Assembly: GCA_903857825.1 (NCBI GenBank)
Contig: CAIOGI010000001.1
Coordinates: forward strand, 1 to 40,697
Source of the DNA: Candidatus Tayloriibacteriota bacterium
GTDB lineage: Bacteria > Patescibacteriota > Minisyncoccia > Phycocordibacterales > PALSA-1337
Direction of reading: 5' to 3'
DNA: 40,697 bases
Position 1 is the stretch's first letter. Every line of letters begins with the position of its first letter. Both the position numbers and the translations under genes were made by a program. The notes beneath the pieces are model-generated. The model made no database searches. It was not told the origin of the DNA and saw nothing but the letters and a program-made list of their open reading frames with translations. This document shows positions 15,591 through 23,415 of the stretch, piece by piece.

Positions 15591-16349
15591 TTATAGAGAA
15601 TCAACCGTCTTTAGTAATTCAACAAAACCAGTAGAATTTATACTTGCTCTGCCTAAAAGCAGACCATTTACCTGGCCGTCTTTTATAATCTCAGCCACAT
15701 TTCTAAAATTTGCATTTCCTCCATAGAGGATTTGTGTAGACAAAGCATGCTTATGACCATATAGATCTGACAACACTTTTCTAACGAATAGCGACATTTC
15801 GTGTATATCAGCAGGGGCCATGGCTTCGAGAGCTCCAATTGCCCATATTGGTTCATACGCAATAATCAAATTATTTATTAATTTCTTACTAACCTTATTT
15901 AGCGAGTTTTTAATCTGGTTTTTTACAAATTCAAGGTAATTACCATTTATATCTCTCACCTCTTCACCAATGCATAATATTGGCTTTATCCCAGCATCAA
16001 GTATTAATTGGACTTTTCTCGCAATTATTTCGTCTGTTTCTCCGAGCTTCCTCCTTTCTGAATGGCCAACAATGACATATTCTACTCCAAGATTCTTTAA
16101 CATCGAAATACTTACCTCCCCTGTAAACGAACCTTCTTGTTCAACAAAAACGTCTTGAGCGCCGATAATAATTGAAGATTGAGCATTTTTACTTATAAAT
16201 GATTTTATATATACAAAAGGAGGACAAATAACCACTTTTGCAGATGATAGTTTCTTGGAAATGTTATTTACTGAACGATAAATACGCTTAGCCTCTTCTA
16301 AAGTAGAAGGGTTCATTTTCCAATTTCCAACTATTAGCTTTTTATTCAT
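15591..16349 (-). CDS. tpiA: Triosephosphate isomerase
   Basis: About 252 residues from the ATG at 16349 (MNKKLIVGNWKMNP; the ATG at 16370 would add seven non-conserved residues). NWKMN carries the active-site Asn and Lys, VIVGHSERR the electrophilic His, and IAYEPIWAIG the catalytic Glu. LYGGNANFRN and LLGRAS match the C-terminal phosphate loop. It interconverts dihydroxyacetone phosphate and glyceraldehyde 3-phosphate. TATTAT 7 nt before the ATG suggests a leaderless start. It lies after the pilus genes and before pgk on the same strand. Confidence 0.97.
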   Translation of the reverse strand: MNKKLIVGNWKMNPSTLEEAKRIYRSVNNISKKLSSAKVVICPPFVYIKSFISKNAQSSIIIGAQDVFVEQEGSFTGEVSISMLKNLGVEYVIVGHSERRKLGETDEIIARKVQLILDAGIKPILCIGEEVRDINGNYLEFVKNQIKNSLNKVSKKLINNLIIAYEPIWAIGALEAMAPADIHEMSLFVRKVLSDLYGHKHALSTQILYGGNANFRNVAEIIKDGQVNGLLLGRASINSTGFVELLKTVDSL

Positions 16350-16397
16350 ATTTAGAATAATAGCATGCAAAATTAGCCTAGTCGACTTCTAGCCTTA

Positions 16398-17825
16398 TCA
16401 CCTTAACTCTTCCCATGACAATGTTGTGTATTGATTTGAAATCAAAGGAAAGCTAGGCGGAGGGGCATACAATAGATTACCATCGTATACTATTACTCGA
16501 TCATCATAGCCAGTTCCATCAGTATATGCGAAACCATATCTTCCATTTGTCGCTATCATTCCGTATAAGGTTATGCTGTCGCGCACATATGTAGCACCAC
16601 AATCATTTGAAAAATAATTTCTACCTATTCTACCATTTTGAGCTATTAGGGCTGCATCGATTCTGAGGGTATCGCTACTCATAAGTCCAATTGATACATT
16701 ACCCTGTGCAATTAACCCTATCGTGTCTGTACCATCATAATTCGTATACAATAAATTATTATTCACAATAATATCTTTCCTTTTACTTGCGCTGTCAGGA
16801 AAATCTCCTACAGCAATTGTAATTCTCGCACCGTTTATTTGCCCATCTACCCATGCATGATCTTGGACAAATATTACTCCATTCGAAGGAAGAGTATAGT
16901 TTGCTACAAACTGCTCATTCTTTATACTCCATGTTCCCCATCCATTTTGACTTTGACTGTTATTACAATTTTTTGCAGCCTGTATAAGAGATGTGACTTT
17001 GTATAAATCAAAAGTATCATTTGTCTTTAATACTATGTGATAACCTTGTGAACCTGAAGATGCAATATATCTCCCTCCCGACTGGGCAAGCGTTTTTAAA
17101 GCTGATATGTCTGTTGTAACTCCTGAAAAATCAACGTTGGAAACTGGAAATTGCCTTCCTGCCATGAATACATCTGGGCGATTTGGAACTGATGCGGGAT
17201 ATCTTGGATCTCCAGGACTCACTGTGGTATATACGCCAAGGACCATTCCACCAGGATTCTCGGTATCATTAAATCGCTCTACTGAACTAGAGACAAGATT
17301 GTGTGCGAGCCCATCAAAACGTATTCCTTCATTTGAATGTATCGGACCAAAAACTTCTGTACCCTCTCCAAAACGCATGAAATCATTCGCAACTACAGCG
17401 TATTTTGCAAATGATGGTATTGCCAAAGATACTTGTATAGTCCTTGAAGCAGAAGATCCGTCATTTACAGTGCCCCTAGACATTATCTTAACCAAGGTTG
17501 AACCAGTCGGTGGGGGTGTGATAGTAAGAGCATATTGACCGATAATATTTCCATCTTTATCTTCATAATCGTGTACAAACGGACCATTAGAGGTTGTTGT
17601 TCCTGTACCATCTTTAAAATCATTTGGTGCATGAGCTAAGTGCCATCGATAATAATCAATACCTGCCTCAGCTATCTGTAATGCCTGCTCCTTGCTATTC
17701 AGTTGTCGTGTATCTCTTAGCATGGTTCCTCCCCAGTTTACTAGAGAAGTAGTAACCACTATGGCAATAACACCAAAAACAAGTACATTTACCAAAATTA
17801 ATCCTTTATTATTTATTCTTTTCAT
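16398..17825 (-). CDS. PilX-like pilus assembly protein with degenerate prepilin start
   Basis: 475 residues. The N-terminus NNKGLILVNVLVFGVIAIVV is a prepilin-like leader plus hydrophobic helix, but the mature part begins LILVN instead of FTLIE: Phe1 and Glu5 are both missing. SKEQALQIAEAGIDYYRWHLAH resembles PilX. The long C-terminal region is Ser/Thr/Gly-rich and beta-rich. The start overlaps the previous stop (ATGA), so translation is probably coupled. It may be a minor, tip-associated pilin or adhesin. Last pilus gene before tpiA. Confidence 0.75.
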   Translation of the reverse strand: MKRINNKGLILVNVLVFGVIAIVVTTSLVNWGGTMLRDTRQLNSKEQALQIAEAGIDYYRWHLAHAPNDFKDGTGTTTSNGPFVHDYEDKDGNIIGQYALTITPPPTGSTLVKIMSRGTVNDGSSASRTIQVSLAIPSFAKYAVVANDFMRFGEGTEVFGPIHSNEGIRFDGLAHNLVSSSVERFNDTENPGGMVLGVYTTVSPGDPRYPASVPNRPDVFMAGRQFPVSNVDFSGVTTDISALKTLAQSGGRYIASSGSQGYHIVLKTNDTFDLYKVTSLIQAAKNCNNSQSQNGWGTWSIKNEQFVANYTLPSNGVIFVQDHAWVDGQINGARITIAVGDFPDSASKRKDIIVNNNLLYTNYDGTDTIGLIAQGNVSIGLMSSDTLRIDAALIAQNGRIGRNYFSNDCGATYVRDSITLYGMIATNGRYGFAYTDGTGYDDRVIVYDGNLLYAPPPSFPLISNQYTTLSWEELR

Positions 17826-18436
17826 AAATTATCTTTTAAATTTCTCAAGCTAACTTGTGATGTATATATTCTTAAAACTGGTGCCCTGTTCGGATCTACA
17901 TCTATTAACAAATTAATTTTAATTAAATGTACATTTGTAACTGTGACCGGTTGAGTGAGAGGAGCACTGCTCCCACTATAAGTACTATCATAATATTCAA
18001 AAAGTGAACTAGATGTAGCATTTTTTATATTATTGGCGAGAATGGTAATTTTCTCAGTATTAGAATTATACACTAATGGTGAATGAGTTGGCACTATGAT
18101 CCCCTTTTTTAAAGTCGAACTAGCAATAAAATATCTTATTTGTTCTTTTGTGCCGTCTCCATTTGTATCACTGTAGAATGATAGAGTATTTGTTGCGGCT
18201 GTAATTATGGCATATGAACCATTATTACCTGGTGATGCAGATCTCAACTCCCTAACCATTGTCCTCAATATAGTTCTTGCGTCTTGTGTTGTAGAAAGCG
18301 AATCAAAAGAATATTTATTATTTTTTAATACATTTACCTGAAAAGAACTCACAGCAAGCATTATTATTCCCAAAATACCAACAACCACGACTATTTCTAC
18401 GAGGGTGAAACCTTTGTTTTGTGAAGTATTTTTCAT
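17822..18436 (-). CDS. Type IV prepilin-like protein
   Basis: About 204 residues from the ATG at 18436, two bases after the preceding stop (an in-frame ATG at 18472 lies inside the previous gene). KNTSQNKGFTLVEIVVVVGILGIIM is a textbook class III signal: cleavage after Gly, Phe1, Glu5 and a hydrophobic helix. The C-terminal part is a variable beta-rich pilin head. PilD-type peptidase should process it; none is in the window. It ends with TGA overlapping the next ATG. Likely a minor pilin or pseudopilin. Confidence 0.87.
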   Translation of the reverse strand: MKNTSQNKGFTLVEIVVVVGILGIIMLAVSSFQVNVLKNNKYSFDSLSTTQDARTILRTMVRELRSASPGNNGSYAIITAATNTLSFYSDTNGDGTKEQIRYFIASSTLKKGIIVPTHSPLVYNSNTEKITILANNIKNATSSSLFEYYDSTYSGSSAPLTQPVTVTNVHLIKINLLIDVDPNRAPVLRIYTSQVSLRNLKDNL

Positions 18437-18438
18437 TT

Positions 18439-20229
18439 TTATGGAGATAATAATATTTCCTGTTCTTGCCATGATGAACTCACTGGTACGGCAAGTTCTG
18501 AAACCGCGAACCCTGTTTTCGTGACAGAAACATTATACGTACCAGATGCCAAACCAGAAAATATTACTTGGCCTGGGGGTGTGCAAGAAGTAGTCACAGT
18601 AAACGATATATCAGAGATATTTGGTGTTGTGGTCGTGCTCTGTGAGGAAAGATACAGTTTGTATCTAGCATATCTATCACCGTTATGAACAGCTGAAATC
18701 ATTGAATTTGGAAATGTGTAATAGGATGATGATGTACCGTCTGGTCCTTTATAATCCCACGTAGTGGTTGATGTGGTAGTAGAATTCGTAGCAAACTGCA
18801 ATCGAACGCTATTTGAACCAGAAGGAACAGGTTGATCTGCTGGTGACCAGATCAGATTGTAGAAGTTGCTTGCTGATCCTGTATCTATCGTTGCAGATTC
18901 GAGCCAACCGCTTGAACTATAATTTCCAAAAACCTTTAAAAGCTTTATTTCTCCAGGAGCACTAGAAACATCTATATTTCCATCGTCAGTTGTGTAAGAG
19001 CCATTTGCCGACCAATCACTTTGATTTATTGATCCTCGTCCAGTTGTTTTTGTTTCGTTATAACTAGATGGACCTACTAACGCAACAACAGCGTCTGTAA
19101 CTGGTAATTTCGTTACATTATCTTTAACAGTAATTAGTAGGCTTCTTGGATTTTTGTTTGCTAGAACCATTATCAAACCTTGAGTAGTACTTGCTCCAAT
19201 ATTTATTAAATTTAATGGATTTAAACCGATAATATCATAGTCGGTGTCTATTCCAGTTACCGCATAACTATCCCATTCCATTGTGCTTGTTGAGTATGTT
19301 CCCCCACCATTTGTTTGAAGATTTTTATTAAATTTTAGTATATTATTTCCGATATATTTTGACCCCTTAAGATTGAAATCAATATTTGACAGACCAGCAC
19401 AACTGGGTGTAACACTCGACACAGTCAATGTACTAACTTTATCTATTGAAAAACTAATTTGAGTTAATTGTTGTACTATAACAGTAGCATCAGGTTTAAT
19501 TGGATTTGGATTATCTGTTGCTCCAAGTGTATATGTTCTGTCTGAAGAATATCCATTTTTCGTGACTGATATTTGATATGCGTTTGTACCTGGCGGTGCG
19601 TCTACTATTTGCAATAATCCATCATTGTCTGTTACATCATCAATTATAATATTTGGACTTATTTTTGAGTTTAAAACATGCACTGAGGCATTTGAAACTG
19701 GGACACCATTAGAATCAAAAACTTTTATGAGTAGAGATCCATTTGTGGATGCTGTCTCTAGGTTTTTTGGTGCAACACTTGTAGACAAAACTACGGGAAC
19801 GAAGTTACGGCAAGTAGGGCAAGCCACTTCGACTTCCACGCTTTTATTATCTGCAGGAGAAAGGTCTGGCTTCGTACTACTACCGATAGCTCCATCAAAA
19901 GGTAGGTCTATATTTCTTATCGTAGTAGTAACAATAAAATTAATATTACTTCGTACAAGATTTTGTACATGAGCTATTTTCCCATTAGGAATACCTCCCA
20001 CTATACCAACATCGACATAGGGCAGATTTCTGATTATTTCAAACTGTTCATTGGCAAGATTTAAGGCGACAATTTTATATTGATTAGCATTTATTAAAGA
20101 AAAAAGACTTATATATGCCTGGTATGTAGCAGTGGCAATTATCAAGAAAACAGCAATACCAACTAAGGTTTCTATCAGTGTAAAACCTTTTCTTTTTAAT
20201 AAGCTATTTATATCTATCTTAAATAACAT
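18439..20229 (-). CDS. Large prepilin-like protein with carboxypeptidase-regulatory-like domains
   Basis: 596 residues, far larger than ordinary pilins. LLKRKGFTLIETLVGIAVFL is a prepilin leader and transmembrane helix. The remainder carries repeats of the type GSLLIKVFDSNGVPVSNASVHV, LLITVKDNVTKLPVTDAVVAL and SGLASGTYNVSVTKTGF. These resemble carboxypeptidase-regulatory-like (CnaB-like) beta-sandwich domains. It lies 12 bp after pilC. The build suggests a pilus-tip or minor pilin with an adhesive rod, but receptor and position in the fibre are inference. Confidence 0.82.
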   Translation of the reverse strand: MLFKIDINSLLKRKGFTLIETLVGIAVFLIIATATYQAYISLFSLINANQYKIVALNLANEQFEIIRNLPYVDVGIVGGIPNGKIAHVQNLVRSNINFIVTTTIRNIDLPFDGAIGSSTKPDLSPADNKSVEVEVACPTCRNFVPVVLSTSVAPKNLETASTNGSLLIKVFDSNGVPVSNASVHVLNSKISPNIIIDDVTDNDGLLQIVDAPPGTNAYQISVTKNGYSSDRTYTLGATDNPNPIKPDATVIVQQLTQISFSIDKVSTLTVSSVTPSCAGLSNIDFNLKGSKYIGNNILKFNKNLQTNGGGTYSTSTMEWDSYAVTGIDTDYDIIGLNPLNLINIGASTTQGLIMVLANKNPRSLLITVKDNVTKLPVTDAVVALVGPSSYNETKTTGRGSINQSDWSANGSYTTDDGNIDVSSAPGEIKLLKVFGNYSSSGWLESATIDTGSASNFYNLIWSPADQPVPSGSNSVRLQFATNSTTTSTTTWDYKGPDGTSSSYYTFPNSMISAVHNGDRYARYKLYLSSQSTTTTPNISDISFTVTTSCTPPGQVIFSGLASGTYNVSVTKTGFAVSELAVPVSSSWQEQEILLSP

Positions 20230-20241
20230 TTATATTTAAAC

Positions 20242-21459
20242 TTAAATAACATTTACCAAAGAATACATCGGCGTTATCATAGCTACTGCAAAAAATCCCA
20301 CAGCTGCACCAATTATTACCATAAGGAAGGGTTCAATGATGGTAGACATATCCTTGGTCTTTTGATCGACATCCTCTTCATAATATACAGCAACTCCCAT
20401 GAGCATTTCTCCCATCTTACCAGTTTCTTCACCAACGCTCATCATCTCTCCCAAGAAAACAGGGTACAATTTCACACTTTCTGTAAAGATTTTTGAAATC
20501 GGTTCACCTTTTTGAATTGCATCTCCAGTCCTTTCTAATACCGCTTTGTAATGCACATTCTGCAACACATCTTTAGTTATACGTACTGATTCCACCATAT
20601 CTACACCAGAAGTCAGTAGTGATGAAAGCGTCCTTGCTGTTCTTGCGGAGTTTACCTCTTTAATGATCTCTCCGATTATCGGAATTTTGAGAATTGCATA
20701 ATGTATTATCTTTTTACCACCAGCACTTCTAGCCCACATAATGTACGTAGCGATAACAACTATTATGGTTAGTAATAACATTAATCCATTATTATTAAAC
20801 ATATCACTTAACCAAAGCACAAACCTCGTTGATGCTGGCAGATCTAACTTCAGCTCAGTGAATGTCTTCATAAGAGTCGGAACAATGTAAGTAAGCATTA
20901 ATACAGCAATCAAAATCATCACTATGAAAATAATACTAGGATACATCATTGCTCCCTTTACTCTTTTTTGTAATGCATATGACTTCTCCATTTGTAATGC
21001 AACAACCTTTAAAGAGTCTGATAATGTACCACTTTGCTCTCCAGCGGAAACCATTGATATGAATAGCGGAGAAAATACATTTTTATAAAGAGCCATCGAA
21101 TCACTCAATGTCTTGCCTTCACTTATATTTGTTTGTAGTGATGATAGAATCTTTATCAATCTTTTGTTCCTTGTCTGTCTTTCCATAACAGCAAGGGCTC
21201 TGGTCATAGAGAGACCGGCTGTAATCATTGATCCTAAGTTCCTAGCAAAGATAATTTTTTCTTGTGTCTTTATTGAACCGCCAAAAGATATATTTGTTTT
21301 CTTAAAAATGGACCCAACAGAACTTTTTTCTTTATAATCAATAATTTCGTCACCACTGTCTCTTAAAATCTTATATAAATCATAACGATCATTGGCATCT
21401 TTTTCGCCATTATATATTTCTCCGTTTACTTTTTTTGCTTTATAGGTAAAGTGTTTCAT
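20242..21459 (-). CDS. pilC: Type IV pilus inner-membrane platform protein PilC
   Basis: 405 residues with two T2SSF domains (about 70-190 and 275-395) and three main membrane segments. Recognisable are FARNLGSMITAGLSMTRAL in the first and ARTLSSLLTSGVDMVESV in the second, plus GEETGKMGEML. PilC is the membrane platform through which the PilB ATPase drives pilin polymerisation. The start lies two bases after the pilB stop, so the two are probably co-translated. Confidence 0.96.
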   Translation of the reverse strand: MKHFTYKAKKVNGEIYNGEKDANDRYDLYKILRDSGDEIIDYKEKSSVGSIFKKTNISFGGSIKTQEKIIFARNLGSMITAGLSMTRALAVMERQTRNKRLIKILSSLQTNISEGKTLSDSMALYKNVFSPLFISMVSAGEQSGTLSDSLKVVALQMEKSYALQKRVKGAMMYPSIIFIVMILIAVLMLTYIVPTLMKTFTELKLDLPASTRFVLWLSDMFNNNGLMLLLTIIVVIATYIMWARSAGGKKIIHYAILKIPIIGEIIKEVNSARTARTLSSLLTSGVDMVESVRITKDVLQNVHYKAVLERTGDAIQKGEPISKIFTESVKLYPVFLGEMMSVGEETGKMGEMLMGVAVYYEEDVDQKTKDMSTIIEPFLMVIIGAAVGFFAVAMITPMYSLVNVI

Positions 21460-21461
21460 TT

Positions 21462-23210
21462 CTATTCTGAAATTACACGCAAAACTTCTTCGATGGTTGT
21501 ATTGCCTTGTACAGCGTTAAAGATTCCATCTTCAATCATTGTTATCATTCCCTCCTTCTTTGCTTGCTCCTCTATTTCTCCAGAAGTGGCACCTTTCATT
21601 ATTAATCCCTTAATAGATGCAGTAACTTTCAATACTTCATGTATACCCACTCGGCTCTTATAACCATCATCATCCTTTGAAGGAACGGGTCTCCAAAATG
21701 GAATTTCATCCCAAGTATCAGTTGGCTTAACAATTTTTTCTGCTTTTAGGGCTTCTAATACTCGATCCAAGTCGACACTCTTTCTCAAAACATTGATTTC
21801 ATCTTTTGATAAAATATACTTTTCTTTTTTATCAGAGAGTCTGCGAACCAATCTTTGTGCAATAACAACATCAATTGTTGATACAAGAAGAAATGGTTCA
21901 ACTTTCATATCTAATAGACGAGGAATAGCACCAGCTGCGCTGTTTGTATGAAGTGTTGAGAGTACAAGGTGGCCAGTAAGAGAGGCATTTACAGCCAAGG
22001 AGGCAGTCTCTCCATCTCGGATCTCACCTACCATTATAATATCAGGATCTTGTCTAACCAATGTCCTAAGCCCCGAAGCGAATGTAAAACCAATATCAGG
22101 CTTAACCTGTGTTTGATTTATTCTTTTCATTTGATATTCTACAGGATCTTCTATTGTAGAAATATTCACGTCTGGCTGATTTAATATGTCCAAAATAGTA
22201 TATAGGGTTGTAGTTTTTCCAGAACCCGTAGGTCCTGTGGTCAAAATCATACCGGTAGTAAGGGTTGTTGCATGATGTATTCTCTCTAGTCCTTCTCCAT
22301 GAAATCCTAAATATTCGAGAGTGAAGCCGGATACATTTTCACGTAATAGACGCATTACTGTCTTTTCTCCATAATAAGTCGGCAAAAGTGATACACGAAA
22401 AGATACTTTTTCTCCATTCATATCTATCTTGAAACGACCGTCTTGTGGAAGTCTCTTTTCATCTAGTTTAAGATTTGAAAGTACCTTTATACGTGCAGTT
22501 ATAGAAGCTTCTGCATTTCTTGGAAGCACCATAGCATCATGTAGCATACCATCAATCCTGTATCGAACTAGCAACTGTTCCTCCATTGGTTCTATATGAA
22601 TATCCGAAGCATTTTGTAGTATTGCATGCTTTAAAAGAGTGTCTACAATACGAACAACAGGTAAATCTTCTGCTATTTTTTTTAAATCTTCTTCTGTTGC
22701 ATTCTCCCCTGTTTCTTCAGTAATTGTTTTTAATGTGTCCGATTCTTTCTGAATGATGTCTCCGAACTCAGCTTTCAAGCTCTTTTGATACTGAATGATT
22801 ACATTTTTTATTGATTCAGAATCTGTGAGTCTAGGTAATATTTTTAAATTTACTTTCTTCTTTACAAAATCAATAGCAGATAGATCATCTACATCTAGCA
22901 TTGCTACTTCCAAAACATCTCCATCTTTCTTAAAAGCAACAATATTATTATTTCTAGCCACAGGTTCAGGAATCAAAGATAATATTTCAAAAGATATTTT
23001 TTTGTTTTTTAAATCGACAAAGGGTATACCAAGCACATATGCCTGCATTCTGCGTAAATTATCTTGAGTGATCTTTCCATCTTTAACTAAGTAATCACCA
23101 AATCTCATACCGATTTTTTCTGCTTCTTCTTTAGCAGTTTCAAGATCGGTCTTCGAGACTAAACCCGAATCAAGAATAAATTTATTTAATTGTGAATCTT
23201 CTATATGCAT
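21462..23210 (-). CDS. pilB: Type IV pilus extension ATPase PilB (GspE/PulE family)
   Basis: 582 residues. An N-terminal MshEN/GSPII_E_N-like domain (about 1-150) is followed by the secretion ATPase core: Walker A GPTGSGKTTT (about 324-333), Asp box, DPDIIMVGEIRD (Walker B) and LSTLHTNSAAGAIPRLLDM. It powers pilus assembly. The tetracysteine zinc element of GspE/PilB is missing: where RRLCxxC and CxxCxxxGYKGR are usual, this protein has RRLSDKKEKY and SKDDDGYKSR. It heads the operon pilB-pilC-three prepilin-like genes-tpiA-pgk. A TATAAT at 23231-23236 (minus strand) lies about 20 nt before the ATG. Confidence 0.96.
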   Translation of the reverse strand: MHIEDSQLNKFILDSGLVSKTDLETAKEEAEKIGMRFGDYLVKDGKITQDNLRRMQAYVLGIPFVDLKNKKISFEILSLIPEPVARNNNIVAFKKDGDVLEVAMLDVDDLSAIDFVKKKVNLKILPRLTDSESIKNVIIQYQKSLKAEFGDIIQKESDTLKTITEETGENATEEDLKKIAEDLPVVRIVDTLLKHAILQNASDIHIEPMEEQLLVRYRIDGMLHDAMVLPRNAEASITARIKVLSNLKLDEKRLPQDGRFKIDMNGEKVSFRVSLLPTYYGEKTVMRLLRENVSGFTLEYLGFHGEGLERIHHATTLTTGMILTTGPTGSGKTTTLYTILDILNQPDVNISTIEDPVEYQMKRINQTQVKPDIGFTFASGLRTLVRQDPDIIMVGEIRDGETASLAVNASLTGHLVLSTLHTNSAAGAIPRLLDMKVEPFLLVSTIDVVIAQRLVRRLSDKKEKYILSKDEINVLRKSVDLDRVLEALKAEKIVKPTDTWDEIPFWRPVPSKDDDGYKSRVGIHEVLKVTASIKGLIMKGATSGEIEEQAKKEGMITMIEDGIFNAVQGNTTIEEVLRVISE

Positions 23211-23230
23211 GAATTATTCACTTTACATAT

Positions 23231-23236
23231 ATTATA
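23231..23236 (-). promoter_or_regulatory. pilB: -10 element before pilB
   Basis: TATAAT on the minus strand, preceded by TGTGC. It places a start about 14 nt before the pilB ATG. No good -35 is seen. Confidence 0.5.
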
Positions 23237-23304
23237 GCACAAAAGTACTTCCATTTTCTAATCGCTTTGCTCAAGAAAATTAGGTCGTATTACAAAGCTA
23301 CTTC

Positions 23305-23342
23305 TATTTCACGAATCCGCTGAGTGCAGCTCATGTGAAATA
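23305..23342. repeat. Intergenic stem-loop between the surface-protein genes and pilB
   Basis: TATTTCAC (23305-23312) pairs with GTGAAATA (23335-23342). Inside is a second stem GCTG/CAGC (23319-23330, loop AGTG). The 205-bp gap also holds CTAAT/ATTAG near 23260-23286. No gene is seen. Role unknown: insulator, attenuator or RNA element. Confidence 0.5.
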
Positions 23343-23415
23343 AGTCGTAACATATGGATTAATGAAAAAGTCAAAAAAATTATTTTTGTCTATAAGGTAA
23401 AACTATCTATTTATA

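Noticed and set aside
12329-17824. Possible UGA recoding as in Gracilibacteria
   Set aside because: recJ and the second prepilin end with TGA at the expected protein end, and no in-frame TGA is seen within conserved genes.
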